The translations under genes were made by a program, and so were the position numbers. 64,000 nt of DNA, taken from positions 1 through 64,000 of the forward strand of contig CAMPDV010001740.1 in assembly GCA_946699065.1 (NCBI GenBank), given 5' to 3'. A model generated the notes under the pieces. It saw only the letters and a program-made list of their open reading frames with translations, did no database searches and was not told the DNA's origin. The DNA comes from Loxodes magnus (lineage: Eukaryota; Ciliophora; Karyorelictea; Loxodida; Loxodidae). Shown here in pieces: positions 34,479 through 61,749 of this stretch. Every line of letters begins with the position of its first letter. Position 1 is the first letter of the stretch.

Positions 34479-36089
34479 AATCATGATTAGACGGTGAGAC
34501 TATGGGACGTCAAGACAGGTACCTGTAAGACCATGAGTGGTCACACTAGTTGAGTATCATCTGTGGCTATATCCAGTGATTCAGAGTTCATCGTATCGGG
34601 AAGTTATGATTAGACGGTGAGACTATGGGACGTCAAGACAGGTACCTGTAAGACCATGAGTGGTCACACTAGTTATGTATGATCTGTGGCTATATCCAGT
34701 GATTCAGAGTTCATCGTATCGGGAAGTTATGATAAGACGGTGAGACTATGGGACGTCAAGACAGGTACCTGTAAGACCATGAGTGGTCACACTAGTTATG
34801 TATCATCTGTGGCTATATCCAGTGATTCAGAGTTCATCGTATCGGGAAGTTATGATAAGACGGTGAGACTATGGGACGTCAAGACAGGTACCTGTAAGAC
34901 CATGAGTGGTCACACTAGTTATGTATCATCTGTGGCTATATCCAGTGATTCAGAGTTCATCGTATCGGGAAGTTATGATAAGACGGTGAGACTATGGGAC
35001 GTCAAGACAGGTACCTGTAAGACCATGAGTGGTCACACTAGTTATGTATCATCTGTGGCTATATCCAGTGATTCAGAGTTCATCGTATCGGGAAGTTATG
35101 ATAAGACGGTGAGACTATGGGACGTCAAGACAGGTACCTGTAAGACCATGAGTGGTCACACAGATTCTGTATCATCTGTGGCTATATCCAGTGATTCAGA
35201 GTTCATCGTATCGGGAAGTTATGATTAGACGGTGAGACTATGGGACGTCAAGACAGGTACCTGTAAGACCATGAGTGGTCACACTAGTTATGTATATGCT
35301 GTGGCTATATCCAGTGATTCAGAGTTCATCGTATCGGGAAGTTATGATTAGACGGTGAGACTATGGGACGTCAAGACAGGTACCTGTAAGACCATGAGTG
35401 GTCACACTAGTTATGTATATTCTGTGGCTATATCCAGTGATTCAGAGTTCATCGTATCGGGAAGTTATGATAAGACGGTGAGACTATGGGACGTCAAGAC
35501 AGGTACCTGTAAGACCATGAGTGGTCACACAGATTCTGTATATGCTGTGGCTATATCCAGTGATTCAGAGTTCATCGTATCGGGAAGTTATGATTAGACG
35601 GTGAGACTATGGGACGTCAAGACAGGTACCTGTAAGACCATGAGTGGTCACACTAGTTATGTATATGCTGTGGCTATATCCAGTGATTAAGAGTTCATCG
35701 TATCGGGAAGTTATGATAAGACGGTGAGACTATGGGACGTCAAGACAGGTACCTGTAAGACCATGAGTGGTCACACTAGTGTTGTATCATCTGTGGCTAT
35801 ATCCAGTGATTAAGAGTTCATCGTATCGGGAAGTTATGATAAGACGGTGAGACTATGGGACGTCAAGACAGGTACCTGTAAGACCATGAGTGGTCACACT
35901 AGTTATGTATCATCTGTGGCTATATCCAGTGATTCAGAGTTCATCGTATCGGGAAGTTATGATAAGACGGTGAGACTATGGGACGTCAAGACAGGTACCT
36001 GTAAGACCATGAGTGGTCACACACATTATGTATCATCTGTGGCTATATCCAGTGATTAAGAGTTCATCGTATCGGGAAGTTATGATTAG

Positions 36090-37934
36090 ACGGTGAGACT
36101 ATGGGACGTCAAGACAGGTACCTGTAAGACCATGAGTGGTCACACTAGTTATGTATCATCTGTGGCTATATCCAGTGATTCAGAGTTCATCGTATCGGGA
36201 AGTTATGATTAGACGGTGAGACTATGGGACGTCAAGACAGGTAGCTGTAAGACCATGAGTGGTCACACTAGTTATGTATCATCTGTGGCTATATCCAGTG
36301 ATTCAGAGTTCATCGTATCGGGAAGTTATGATAAGACGGTGAGACTATGGGACGTCAAGACAGGTACCTGTAAGACCATGAGTGGTCACACTAGTTATGT
36401 ATCATCTGTGGCTATTTCCAGTGATTAAGAGTTCATCGTATCGGGAAGTTATGATAAGACGGTGAGACTATGGGACGTCAAGACAGGTACCTGTAAGACC
36501 ATGAGTGGTCACACTAGTTATGTATCATCTGTGGCTATATCCAGTGATTCAGAGTTCATCGTATCGGGAAGTTATGATTAGACGGTGAGACTATGGGACG
36601 TCAAGACAGGTAGCTGTAAGACCATGAGTGGTCACACTAGTTATGTATCATCTGTGGCTATATCCAGTGATTCAGAGTTCATCGTATCGGGAAGTTATGA
36701 TTAGACGGTGAGACTATGGGACGTCAAGACAGGTACCTGTAAGACCATGAGTGGTCACACACATTATGTATCATCTGTGGCTATATCCAGTGATTAAGAG
36801 TTCATCGTATCGGGAAGTTATGATAAGACGGTGAGACTATGGGACGTCAAGACAGGTACCTGTAAGACCATGAGTGGTCACACTAGTTATGTATCATCTG
36901 TGGCTATATCCAGTGATTCAGAGTTCATCGTATCGGGAAGTTATGATAAGACGGTGAGACTATGGGACGTCAAGACAGGTACCTGTAAGACCATGAGTGG
37001 TCACACTAGTTATGTATCATCTGTGGCTATTTCCAGTGATTAAGAGTTCATCGTATCGGGAAGTTATGATAAGACGGTGAGACTATGGGACGTCAAGACA
37101 GGTACCTGTAAGACCATGAGTGGTCACACACATTATGTATCATCTGTGGCTATATCCAGTGATTAAGAGTTCATCGTATCGGGAAGTTATGATAAGACGG
37201 TGAGACTATGGGACGTCAAGACAGGTACCTGTAAGACCATGAGTGGTCACACTAGTTATGTATCATCTGTGGCTATATCCAGTGATTCAGAGTTCATCGT
37301 ATCGGGAAGTTATGATTAGACGGTGAGACTATGGGACGTCAAGACAGGTAGCTGTAAGACCATGAGTGGTCACACTAGTTATGTATCATCTGTGGCTATA
37401 TCCAGTGATTCAGAGTTCATCGTATCGGGAAGTTATGATTAGACGGTGAGACTATGGGACGTCAAGACAGGTACCTGTAAGACCATGAGTGGTCACACTA
37501 GTTATGTATCATCTGTGGCTATATCCAGTGATTCAGAGTTCATCGTATCGGGAAGTTATGATAAGACGGTGAGACTATGGGACGTCAAGACAGGTACCTG
37601 TAAGACCATGAGTGGTCACACTAGTTATGTATCATCTGTGGCTATTTCCAGTGATTAAGAGTTCATCGTATCGGGAAGTTATGATAAGACGGTGAGACTA
37701 TGGGACGTCAAGACAGGTACCCGTAAGACCATGAGTGGTCACACTAGTTATGTATCATCTGTGGCTATATCCAGTGATTCAGAGTTCATCGTATCGGGAA
37801 GTTATGATAAGACGGTGAGACTATGGGACGTCAAGACAGGTACCTGTAAGACCATGAGTGGTCACACTAGTTATGTATCATCTGTGGCTATTTCCAGTGA
37901 TTAAGAGTTCATCGTATCGGGAAGTTATGATAAG
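36090..37934 (+). repeat. homogenised SY/SS segment with Ser11 marker
   Basis: Nearly all 15 units are SY/SS or HY/SS. A rare Thr11-to-Ser change (ACC to AGC) appears three times, at about 36241, 36610 and 37348, spaced three and six units. A synonymous ATT at codon 27 followed by the codon-31 TAA recurs at about 36415, 37030, 37645 and 37891. The segment looks like recent local spread of a few unit types. Confidence 0.75.
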
Positions 37935-40900
37935 ACGGTGAGACTATGGGACGTCAAGACAGGTACCTGTAAGACCATGAGTGGTCACACACATTATGTA
38001 TCATCTGTGGCTATATCCAGTGATTCAGAGTTCATCGTATCGGGAAGTTATGATAAGACGGTGAGACTATGGGACGTCAAGACAGGTACCTGTAAGACCA
38101 TGAGTGGTCACACACATTATGTATCATCTGTGGCTATATCCAGTGATTCAGAGTTCATCGTATCGGGAAGTTATTATAAGACGGTGAGACTATGGGACGT
38201 CAAGACAGGTACCTGTAAGACCATGAGTGGTCACACACATTATGTATCATCTGTGGCTATATCCAGTGATTCAGAGTTCATCGTATCGGGAAGTTATGAT
38301 TAGACGGTGAGACTATGGGACGTCAAGACAGGTACCTGTAAGACCATGAGTGGTCACACTAGTTATGTATCATCTGTGGCTATATCCAGTGATTCAGAGT
38401 TCATCGTATCGGGAAGTTATGATAAGACGGTGAGACTATGGGACGTCAAGACAGGTACCTGTAAGACCATGAGTGGTCACACTAGTTATGTATATGCTGT
38501 GGCTATATCCAGTGATTCAGAGTTCATCGTATCGGGAAGTTATGATTAGACGGTGAGACTATGGGACGTCAAGACAGGTACCTGTAAGACCATGAGTGGT
38601 CACACACATTATGTATCATCTGTGGCTATATCCAGTGATTCAGAGTTCATCGTATCGGGAAGTTATGATAAGACGGTGAGACTATGGGACGTCAAGACAG
38701 GTACCTGTAAGACCATGAGTGGTCACACACATTATGTATATGCTGTGGCTATATCCAGTGATTCAGAGTTCATCGTATCGTGAAGTCATGATTAGACGGT
38801 GAGACTATGGGACGTCAAGACAGGTACCTGTAAGACCATGAGTGGTCACACTAGTGTTGTATCATCTGTGGCTATATCCAGTGATTAAGAGTTCATCGTA
38901 TCGGGAAGTTATGATAAGACGGTGAGACTATGGGACGTCAAGACAGGTACCTGTAAGACCATGAGTGGTCACACTAGTTATGTATCATCTGTGGCTATAT
39001 CCAGTGATTAAGAGTTCATCGTATCGGGAAGTCATGATTAGACGGTGAGACTATGGGACGTCAAGACAGGTACCTGTAAGACCATGAGTGGTCACACACA
39101 TTATGTATATGCTGTGGCTATATCCAGTGATTCAGAGTTCATCGTATCGGGAAGTTATGATTAGACGGTGAGACTATGGGACGTCAAGACAGGTACCTGT
39201 AAGACCATGAGTGGTCACACTAGTTATGTATATGCTGTGGCTATATCCAGTGATTAAGAGTTCATCGTATCGGGAAGTTATGATAAGACGGTGAGACTAT
39301 GGGACGTCAAGACAGGTACCTGTAAGACCATGAGTGGTCACACTAGTGTTGTATCATCTGTGGCTACATCCAGTGATTAAGAGTTCATCGTATCGGGAAG
39401 TTATGATAAGACGGTGAGACTATGGGACGTCAAGACAGGTACCTGTAAGACCATGAGTGGTCACACTTTTTCTGTATATGCTGTGGCTATATCCAGTGAT
39501 TCAGAGTTCATCGTATCGGGAAGTTATGATTAGACGGTGAGACTATGGGACGTCAAGACAGGTACCTGTAAGACCATGAGTGGTCACACTAGTTATGTAT
39601 ATGCTGTGGCAATATCCAGTGATTCAGAGTTCATCGTATCGGGAAGTTATGATTAGACGGTGAGACTATGGGACGTCAAGACAGGTACCCGTAAGACCAT
39701 GAGTGGTCACACTAGTTATGTATCATCTGTGGCTATATCCAGTGATTCAGAGTTCATCGTATCGGGAAGTTATGATAAGACGGTGAGACTATGGGACGTC
39801 AAGACAGGTACCTGTAAGACCATGAGTGGTCACACACATTATGTATATGCTGTGGCTATATCCAGTGATTCAGAGTTCTTCGTATCGGGAAGTTATGATT
39901 AGACGGTGAGACTATGGGACGTCAAGACAGGTACCTGTAAGACCATGAGTGGTCACACTAGTTATGTATATTCTGTGGCTATATCCAGTGATTCAGAGTT
40001 CATCGTATCGGGAAGTTATGATAAGACGGTGAGACTATGGGACGTCAAGACAGGTACCTGTAAGACCATGAGTGGTCACACTAGTTATGTATCATCTGTG
40101 GCTATATCCAGTGATTCAGAGTTCATCGTATCGGGAAGTTATGATAAGACGGTGAGACTATGGGACGTCAAGACAGGTACCCGTAAGACCATGAGTGGTC
40201 ACACACATTATGTATCATCTGTGGCTATATCCAGTGATTCAGAGTTCATCGTATCGGGAAGTTATGATAAGACGGTGAGACTATGGGACGTCAAGACAGG
40301 TACCTGTAAGACCATGAGTGGTCACACTAGTTATGTATATGCTGTGGCTATATCCAGTGATTAAGAGTTCATCGTATCGGGAAGTTATGATAAGACGGTG
40401 AGACTATGGGACGTCAAGACAGGTACCTGTAAGACCATGAGTGGTCACACACATTATGTATATGCTGTGGCTATATCCAGTGATTCAGAGTTCATCGTAT
40501 CGGGAAGTTATGATTAGACGGTGAGACTATGGGACGTCAAGACAGGTACCTGTAAGACCATGAGTGGTCACACACATTATGTATATGCTGTGGCTATATC
40601 CAGTGATTCAGAGTTCATCGAATCGTGAAGTCATGATAAGACGGTGAGACTATGGGACGTCAAGACAGGTACCTGTAAGACCATGAGTGGTCACACTAGT
40701 TATGTATCATCTGTGGCTATATCCAGTGATTAAGAGTTCATCGTATCGGGAAGTTATGATAAGACGGTGAGACTATGGGACGTCAAGACAGGTAACTGTA
40801 AGACCATGAGTGGTCACACTAGTTATGTATATTCTGTGGCTATATCCAGTGATTCAGAGTTCATCGTATCGGGAAGTTATGATTAGACGGTGAGACTATG

Positions 40901-41747
40901 GGACGTCAAGACAGGTACCTGTAAGACCATGAGTGGTCACACTAGTTATGTATATGCTGTGGCTATATCCAGTGATTAAGAGTTCATCGTATCGGGAAGT
41001 TATGATAAGACGGTGAGACTATGGGACGTCAAGACAGGTACCTGTAAGACCATGAGTGGTCACACTAGTGTTGTATCATCTGTGGCTATATCCAGTTATT
41101 AAGAGTTCATCGTATCGGGAAGTTATGATAAGACGGTGAGACTATGGGACGTCAAGACAGGTACCTGTAAGACCATGAGTGGTCACACTAGTTATGTATA
41201 TGCTGTGGCTATATCCAGTGATTCAGAGTTCATCGTATCGTGAAATCATGATTAGACGGTGAGACTATGGGACGTCAAGACAGGTACCTGTAAGACCATG
41301 AGTGGTCACACTAGTTGAGTATCATCTGTGGCTATATCCAGTGATTCAGAGTTCATCGTATCGGGAAGTTATGATAAGACGGTGAGACTATGGGACGTCA
41401 AGACAGGTACCCGTAAGACCATGAGTGGTCACACTAGTTATGTATCATCTGTGGCTATATCCAGTGATTCAGAGTTCATCGTATCGTGAAGTCATGATTA
41501 GACGGTGAGACTATGGGACGTCAAGACAGGTACCTGTAAGACCATGAGTGGTCACACTAGTGTTGTATCATCTGTGGCTATATCCAGTGATTAAGAGTTC
41601 ATCGTATCGGGAAGTTATGATAAGACGGTGAGACTATGGGACGTCAAGACAGGTACCTGTAAGACCATGAGTGGTCACACTAGTTATGTATCATCTGTGG
41701 CTATATCCAGTGATTAAGAGTTCATCGTATCGGGAAGTCATGATTAG

Positions 41748-43346
41748 ACGGTGAGACTATGGGACGTCAAGACAGGTACCTGTAAGACCATGAGTGGTCA
41801 CACACATTATGTATATGCTGTGGCTATATCCAGTGATTCAGAGTTCATCGTATCGTGAAGTCATGATTAGACGGTGAGACTATGGGACGTCAAGACAGGT
41901 ACCTGTAAGACCATGAGTGGTCACACACATTATGTATATGCTGTGGCTATATCCAGTGATTCAGAGTTCATCGTATCGGGAAGTTATGATTAGACGGTGA
42001 GACTATGGGACGTCAAGACAGGTACCTGTAAGACCATGAGTGGTCACACACATTATGTATATGCTGTGGCTATATCCAGTGATTAAGAGTTCATCGTATC
42101 GGGAAGTTATGATAAGACGGTGAGACTATGGGACGTCAAGACAGGTACCTGTAAGACCATGAGTGGTCACACTTTTTCTGTATATGCTGTGGCTATATCC
42201 AGTGATTCAGAGTTCATCGTATCGGGAAGTTATGATTAGACGGTGAGACTATGGGACGTCAAGACAGGTACCTGTAAGACCATGAGTGGTCACACTAGTT
42301 ATGTATATGCTGTGGCAATATCCAGTGATTCAGAGTTCATCGTATCGGGAAGTTATGATTAGACGGTGAGACTATGGGACGTCAAGACAGGTACCCGTAA
42401 GACCATGAGTGGTCACACTAGTTATGTATCATCTGTGGCTATATCCAGTGATTCAGAGTTCATCGTATCGGGAAGTTATGATAAGACGGTGAGACTATGG
42501 GACGTCAAGACAGGTACCTGTAAGACCATGAGTGGTCACACACATTATGTATATGCTGTGGCTATATCCAGTGATTCAGAGTTCATCGTATCGTGAAGTC
42601 ATGATTAGACGGTGAGACTATGGGACGTCAAGACAGGTACCTGTAAGACCATGAGTGGTCACACACATTATGTATATGCTGTGGCTATATCCAGTGATTC
42701 AGAGTTCATCGTATCGTGAAGTCATGATTAGACGGTGAGACTATGGGACGTCAAGACAGGTACCTGTAAGACCATGAGTGGTCACACACATTATGTATAT
42801 GCTGTGGCTATATCCAGTGATTCAGAGTTCATCGTATCGGGAAGTTATGATTAGACGGTGAGACTATGGGACGTCAAGACAGGTACCTGTAAGACCATGA
42901 GTGGTCACACACATTATGTATATGCTGTGGCTATATCCAGTGATTAAGAGTTCATCGTATCGGGAAGTTATGATAAGACGGTGAGACTATGGGACGTCAA
43001 GACAGGTACCTGTAAGACCATGAGTGGTCACACTTTTTCTGTATATGCTGTGGCTATATCCAGTGATTCAGAGTTCATCGTATCGGGAAGTTATGATTAG
43101 ACGGTGAGACTATGGGACGTCAAGACAGGTACCTGTAAGACCATGAGTGGTCACACTAGTTATGTATATGCTGTGGCAATATCCAGTGATTCAGAGTTCA
43201 TCGTATCGGGAAGTTATGATTAGACGGTGAGACTATGGGACGTCAAGACAGGTACCCGTAAGACCATGAGTGGTCACACTAGTTATGTATCATCTGTGGC
43301 TATATCCAGTGATTCAGAGTTCATCGTATCGGGAAGTTATGATAAG
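41748..43346 (+). repeat. 7-unit (861-bp) tandem duplication
   Basis: Six units match in order between 41748 and 42609: HY/YA TGA, HY/YA TAG, HY/YA TAA, FS/YA TAG, SY/YA with a synonymous GCA at codon 26, and a Cys12-to-Arg SY/SS unit. The last three, with following SY/YS and SY/SS units, also match 39411-40148 at an offset of 29 units, so this string has been copied at least three times. Confidence 0.78.
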
Positions 43347-45929
43347 ACGGTGAGACTATGGGACGTCAAGACAGGTACCTGTAAGACCATGAGTGGTCAC
43401 ACACATTATGTATATGCTGTGGCTATATCCAGTGATTCAGAGTTCTTCGTATCGGGAAGTCATGATTAGACGGTGAGACTATGGGACGTCAAGACAGGTA
43501 CCTGTAAGACCATGAGTGGTCACACTAGTTATGTATATTCTGTGGCTATATCCAGTGATTCAGAGTTCATCGTATCGGGAAGTTATGATAAGACGGTGAG
43601 ACTATGGGACGTCAAGACAGGTACCTGTAAGACCATGAGTGGTCACACTAGTTATGTATCATCTGTGGCTATATCCAGTGATTCAGAGTTCATCGTATCG
43701 GGAAGTTATGATAAGACGGTGAGACTATGGGACGTCAAGACAGGTACCTGTAAGACCATGAGTGGTCACACTAGTTATGTATATGCTGTGGCTATATCCA
43801 GTGATTAAGAGTTCATCGTATCGTGAAGTCATGATTAGACGGTGAGACTATGGGACGTCAAGACAGGTACCTGTAAGACCATGAGTGGTCACACTAGTTA
43901 TGTATCATCTGTGGCTATATCCAGTGATTAAGAGTTCATCGTATCGGGAAGTGTAGATAAGACGGTGAGACTATGGGACGTCAAGACAGGTACCTGTAAG
44001 ACCATGAGTGGTCACACTAGTTATGTATATGCTGTGGCTATATCCAGTGATTCAGAGTTCATCGTATCGGGAAGTCATGATAAGACGGTGAGACTATGGG
44101 ACGTCAAGACAGGTACCTGTAAGACCATGAGTGGTCACACTAGTTATGTATATGCTGTGGCTATATCCAGTGATTCAGAGTTCATCGTATCGGGAAGTTA
44201 TGATAAGACGGTGAGACTATGGGACGTCAAGACAGGTACCTGTAAGACCATGAGTGGTCACACTAGTTATGTATATTCTGTGGCTATATCCAGTGATTCA
44301 GAGTTCATCGTATCGGGAAGTTATGATTAGACGGTGAGACTATGGGACGTCAAGACAGGTACCTGTAAGACCATGAGTGGTCACACTAGTTATGTATCAT
44401 CTGTGGCTATATCCAGTGATTCAGAGTTCATCGTATCGGGAAGTTATGATTAGACGGTGAGACTATGGGACGTCAAGACAGGTACCTGTAAGACCATGAG
44501 TGGTCACACTAGTTATGTATCATCTGTGGCTATATCCAGTGATTCAGAGTTCATCGTATCGGGAAGTTATGATAAGACGGTGAGACTATGGGACGTCAAG
44601 ACAGGTACCTGTAAGACCATGAGTGGTCACACTAGTTATGTATATGCTGTGGCTATATCCAGTGATTAAGAGTTCATCGTATCGGGAAGTTATGATAAGA
44701 CGGTGAGACTATGGGACGTCAAGACAGGTACCTGTAAGACCATGAGTGGTCACACACATTATGTATATGCTGTGGCTATATCCAGTGATTCAGAGTTCAT
44801 CGTATCGGGAAGTTATGATAAGACGGTGAGACTATGGGACGTCAAGACAGGTACCTGTAAGACCATGAGTGGTCACACACATTATGTATCATCTGTGGCT
44901 ATATCCAGTGATTCAGAGTTCATCGTATCGGGAAGTTATGATAAGACGGTGAGACTATGGGACGTCAAGACAGGTACCTGTAAGACCATGAGTGGTCACA
45001 CTAGTTATGTATATGCTGTGGCTATATCCAGTGATTCAGAGTTCATCGTATCGTGAAGTCATGATTAGACGGTGAGACTATGGGACGTCAAGACAGGTAC
45101 CTGTAAGACCATGAGTGGTCACACACATTATGTATATGCTGTGGCTATATCCAGTGATTCAGAGTTCATCGTATCGTGAAATCATGATAAGACGGTGAGA
45201 CTATGGGACGTCAAGACAGGTACCTGTAAGACCATGAGTGGTCACACTAGTTATGTATCATCTGTGGCTATATCCAGTGATTCAGAGTTCATCGTATCGG
45301 GAAGTTATGATAAGACGGTGAGACTATGGGACGTCAAGACAGGTACCTGTAAGACCATGAGTGGTCACACACATTATGTATCATCTGTGGCTATATCCAG
45401 TGATTAAGAGTTCATCGTATCGGGAAGTTATGATAAGACGGTGAGACTATGGGACGTCAAGACAGGTACCTGTAAGACCATGAGTGGTCACACAGATTTT
45501 GTATATGCTGTGGCTATATCCAGTGATTCAGAGTTCTTCGTATCGGGAAGTTGATATAAAACGGTGAGACTATGGGACGTCAAGACAGGTACCTGTAAGA
45601 CCATGAGTGGTCACACTAGTTATGTATCATCTGTGGCTATATCCAGTGATTCAGAGTTCATCGTATCGTGAAGTCATGATTAGACGGTGAGACTATGGGA
45701 CGTCAAGACAGGTACCTGTAAGACCATGAGTGGTCACACACATTATGTATCATCTGTGGCTATATCCAGTGATTCAGAGTTCATCGTATCGGGAAGTTAT
45801 GATTAGACGGTGAGACTATGGGACGTCAAGACAGGTACCTGTAAGACCATGAGTGGTCACACACATTATGTATCATCTGTGGCTATATCCAGTGATTCAG
45901 AGTTCATCGTATCGTGAAGTCATGATTAG

Positions 45930-47405
45930 ACGGTGAGACTATGGGACGTCAAGACAGGTACCTGTAAGACCATGAGTGGTCACACACATTATGTATATGC
46001 TGTGGCTATATCCAGTGATTCAGAGTTCATCGTATCGGGAAGTTATGATAAGACGGTGAGACTATGGGACGTCAAGACAGGTACCTGTAAGACCATGAGT
46101 GGTCACACTAGTTATGTATATGCTGTAGCTATATCCAGTGATTCAGAGTTCATCGTATCGGGAAGTTATGATAAGACGGTGAGACTATGGGACGTCAAGA
46201 CAGGTACCTGTAAGACCATGAGTGGTCACACTAGTGTTGTATCATCTGTGGCTATATCCAGTGATTCAGAGTTCATCGTATCGGGAAGTTATGATTAGAC
46301 GGTGAGACTATGGGACGTCAAGACAGGTACCTGTAAGACCATGAGTGGTCACACTAGTTATGTATATGCTGTGGCTATATCCAGTGATTCAGAGTTCATC
46401 GTATCAGGAAGTTATGATAAGACGGTGAGACTATGGGACGTCAAGACAGGTACCTGTAAGACCATGAGTGGTCACACTAGTTATGTATATGCTGTGGCTA
46501 TATCCAGTGATTAAGAGTTCATCGTATCGGGAAGTTATGATAAGACGGTGAGACTATGGGACGTCAAGACAGGTACCCGTAAGACCATGAGTGGTCACAC
46601 TAGTTATGTATATGCTGTGGCTATATCCAGTGATTCAGAGTTCATCGTATCGGGAAGTTATGATAAGACGGTGAGACTATGGGACGTCAAGACAGGTACC
46701 TGTAAGACCATGAGTGGTCACACTAGTGTTGTATCATCTGTGGCTATATCCAGTGATTAAGAGTTCATCGTATCGGGAAGTTATGATAAGACGGTGAGAC
46801 TATGGGACGTCAAGACAGGTACCTGTAAGACCATGAGTGGTCACACTTTTTCTGTATATGCTGTGGCTATATCCAGTGATTAAGAGTTCATCGTATCGGG
46901 AAGTTATGATTAGACGGTGAGACTATGGGACGTCAAGACAGGTACCTGTAAGACCATGAGTGGTCACACTAGTGTTGTATCATCTGTGGCTACATCCAGT
47001 GATTAAGAGTTCATCGTATCGGGAAGTTATGATAAGACGGTGAGACTATGGGACGTCAAGACAGGTACCTGTAAGACCATGAGTGGTCACACACATTATG
47101 TATCATCTGTGGCTATATCCAGTGATTCAGAGTTCATCGTATCGGGAAGTTATGATTAGACGGTGAGACTATGGGACGTCAAGACAGGTACCTGTAAGAC
47201 CATGAGTGGTCACACAAATTAAGTATAAGCTGTGTCTATATCCAGTGATTCAGAGTTCATCGTATCGGGAAGTTATGATTAGACGGTGAGACTATGGGAC
47301 GTCAAGACAGGTACCTGTAAGACCATGAGTGGTCACACTAGTTGAGTATCATCTGTGGCTATATCCAGTGATTCAGAGTTCATCGTATCGTGAAGTCATG
47401 ATTAG
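45930..47405 (+). repeat. 12-unit (1476-bp) segment, first copy
   Basis: Its markers are a synonymous GTA at codon 25, TCA for TCG at codon 36 (about 46406), Cys12 to Arg (46575), Ile27 to Thr (about 46993), a unit with two TAA stops (47220 and 47226) and a codon-21 TGA (47343). All of these recur 1476 bp later. The five-unit tail of the segment is also found near 54.0 and 57.8 kb. Confidence 0.88.
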
Positions 47406-48881
47406 ACGGTGAGACTATGGGACGTCAAGACAGGTACCTGTAAGACCATGAGTGGTCACACACATTATGTATATGCTGTGGCTATATCCAGTGATTCAGA
47501 GTTCATCGTATCGGGAAGTTATGATAAGACGGTGAGACTATGGGACGTCAAGACAGGTACCTGTAAGACCATGAGTGGTCACACTAGTTATGTATATGCT
47601 GTAGCTATATCCAGTGATTCAGAGTTCATCGTATCGGGAAGTTATGATAAGACGGTGAGACTATGGGACGTCAAGACAGGTACCTGTAAGACCATGAGTG
47701 GTCACACTAGTGTTGTATCATCTGTGGCTATATCCAGTGATTCAGAGTTCATCGTATCGGGAAGTTATGATTAGACGGTGAGACTATGGGACGTCAAGAC
47801 AGGTACCTGTAAGACCATGAGTGGTCACACTAGTTATGTATATGCTGTGGCTATATCCAGTGATTCAGAGTTCATCGTATCAGGAAGTTATGATAAGACG
47901 GTGAGACTATGGGACGTCAAGACAGGTACCTGTAAGACCATGAGTGGTCACACTAGTTATGTATATGCTGTGGCTATATCCAGTGATTAAGAGTTCATCG
48001 TATCGGGAAGTTATGATAAGACGGTGAGACTATGGGACGTCAAGACAGGTACCCGTAAGACCATGAGTGGTCACACTAGTTATGTATATGCTGTGGCTAT
48101 ATCCAGTGATTCAGAGTTCATCGTATCGGGAAGTTATGATAAGACGGTGAGACTATGGGACGTCAAGACAGGTACCTGTAAGACCATGAGTGGTCACACT
48201 AGTTGAGTATCATCTGTGGCTATATCCAGTGATTAAGAGTTCATCGTATCGGGAAGTTATGATAAGACGGTGAGACTATGGGACGTCAAGACAGGTACCT
48301 GTAAGACCATGAGTGGTCACACTTTTTCTGTATATGCTGTGGCTATATCCAGTGATTAAGAGTTCATCGTATCGGGAAGTTATGATTAGACGGTGAGACT
48401 ATGGGACGTCAAGACAGGTACCTGTAAGACCATGAGTGGTCACACTAGTGTTGTATCATCTGTGGCTACATCCAGTGATTAAGAGTTCATCGTATCGGGA
48501 AGTTATGATAAGACGGTGAGACTATGGGACGTCAAGACAGGTACCTGTAAGACCATGAGTGGTCACACACATTATGTATCATCTGTGGCTATATCCAGTG
48601 ATTCAGAGTTCATCGTATCGGGAAGTTATGATTAGACGGTGAGACTATGGGACGTCAAGACAGGTACCTGTAAGACCATGAGTGGTCACACAAATTAAGT
48701 ATAAGCTGTGTCTATATCCAGTGATTCAGAGTTCATCGTATCGGGAAGTTATGATTAGACGGTGAGACTATGGGACGTCAAGACAGGTACCTGTAAGACC
48801 ATGAGTGGTCACACTAGTTGAGTATCATCTGTGGCTATATCCAGTGATTCAGAGTTCATCGTATCGTGAAGTCATGATTAG
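47406..48881 (+). repeat. 12-unit (1476-bp) segment, adjacent second copy
   Basis: This copy matches the preceding 1476 bp in every unit type and every marker change. The one difference I detect is in the seventh unit, where codon 21 is TGA (48204-48206) in place of GTT (Val) in the first copy. All three bases of a single codon therefore differ in an otherwise apparently identical pair. Confidence 0.88.
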
Positions 48882-49250
48882 ACGGTGAGACTATGGGACG
48901 TCAAGACAGGTACCTGTAAGACCATGAGTGGTCACACTAGTTATGTATATGCTGTGGCTATATCCAGTGATTAAGAGTTCATCGTATCGGGAAGTTATGA
49001 TTAGACGGTGAGACTATGGGACGTCAAGACAGGTACCTGTAAGACCATGAGTGGTCACACTAGTTATGTATATTCTGTGGCTATATCCAGTGATTCAGAG
49101 TTCATCGTATCGGGAAGTTATGATAAGACGGTGAGACTATGGGACGTCAAGACAGGTACCTGTAAGACCATGAGTGGTCACACAGATTCTGTATATGCTG
49201 TGGCTATTTCCAGTGATTCAGAGTTCATCGTATCGGGAAGTTATGATTAG

Positions 49251-60935
<11,685 letters not shown>

Positions 60936-61550
60936 ACGGTGAGACTATGGGACGTCAAGACAGGTACCTGTAAGACCATGAGTGGTCACACACATTATGT
61001 ATATGCTGTGGCTATATCCAGTGATTCAGAGTTCATCGTATCGTGAAATCATGATTAGACGGTGAGACTATGGGACGTCAAGACAGGTACCTGTAAGACC
61101 ATGAGTGGTCACACACATTATGTATATGCTGTGGCTATATCCAGTGATTCAGAGTTCATCGTATCGTGAAGTCATGATTAGACGGTGAGACTATGGGACG
61201 TCAAGACAGGTACCTGTAAGACCATGAGTGGTCACACTAGTTATGTATATGCTGTGGCTATATCCAGTGATTAAGAGTTCATCGTATCGGGAAGTTATGA
61301 TAAGACGGTGAGACTATGGGACGTCAAGACAGGTACCTGTAAGACCATGAGTGGTCACACTAGTGTTGTATCATCTGTGGCTATATCCAGTGATTCAGAG
61401 TTCATCGTATCGGGAAGTTATGATAAGACGGTGAGACTATGGGACGTCAAGACAGGTACCTGTAAGACCATGAGTGGTCACACACATTATGTATCATCTG
61501 TGGCTATATCCAGTGATTCAGAGTTCTTCGTATCGGGAAGTTATGATTAG

Positions 61551-61742
61551 ACGGTGAGACTATGGGACGTCAAGACAGGTACCTGTAAGACCATGAGTGG
61601 TCACACTAGTTATGTATATGCTGTGGCTATATCCAGTGATTCAGAGTTCATCGTATCGGGAAAAGAAGAAAGAATTTCAGATTTAGAATTACTAAAACTA
61701 GATAAAGAGAAGTTATAAGAAATTAGAAAAGTGAGGAAGTAA
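61551..61742 (+). pseudogene. last WD40 unit joined in frame to a charged C-terminal tail
   Basis: The final unit (SY/YA) is intact to Gly37 (61659-61661), after which the frame continues as K then EERISDLELLKLDKEKL, TAA at 61716-61718, EIRKVRK and TAA at 61740-61742. Two of the tail copies downstream have TAC (Tyr) where this one has the first TAA, so the tail was probably once one piece of about 26 residues after Gly37. Its Leu/Ile spacing with many Lys, Glu and Asp suggests an amphipathic helix. The open stretch from the GTG at 61554 to the first TAA is 54 codons. The natural junction between propeller and tail shows that this is the 3' end of the WD40 gene rather than an arbitrary array edge. 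Confidence 0.75.
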
Positions 61743-61749
61743 AGTAAGA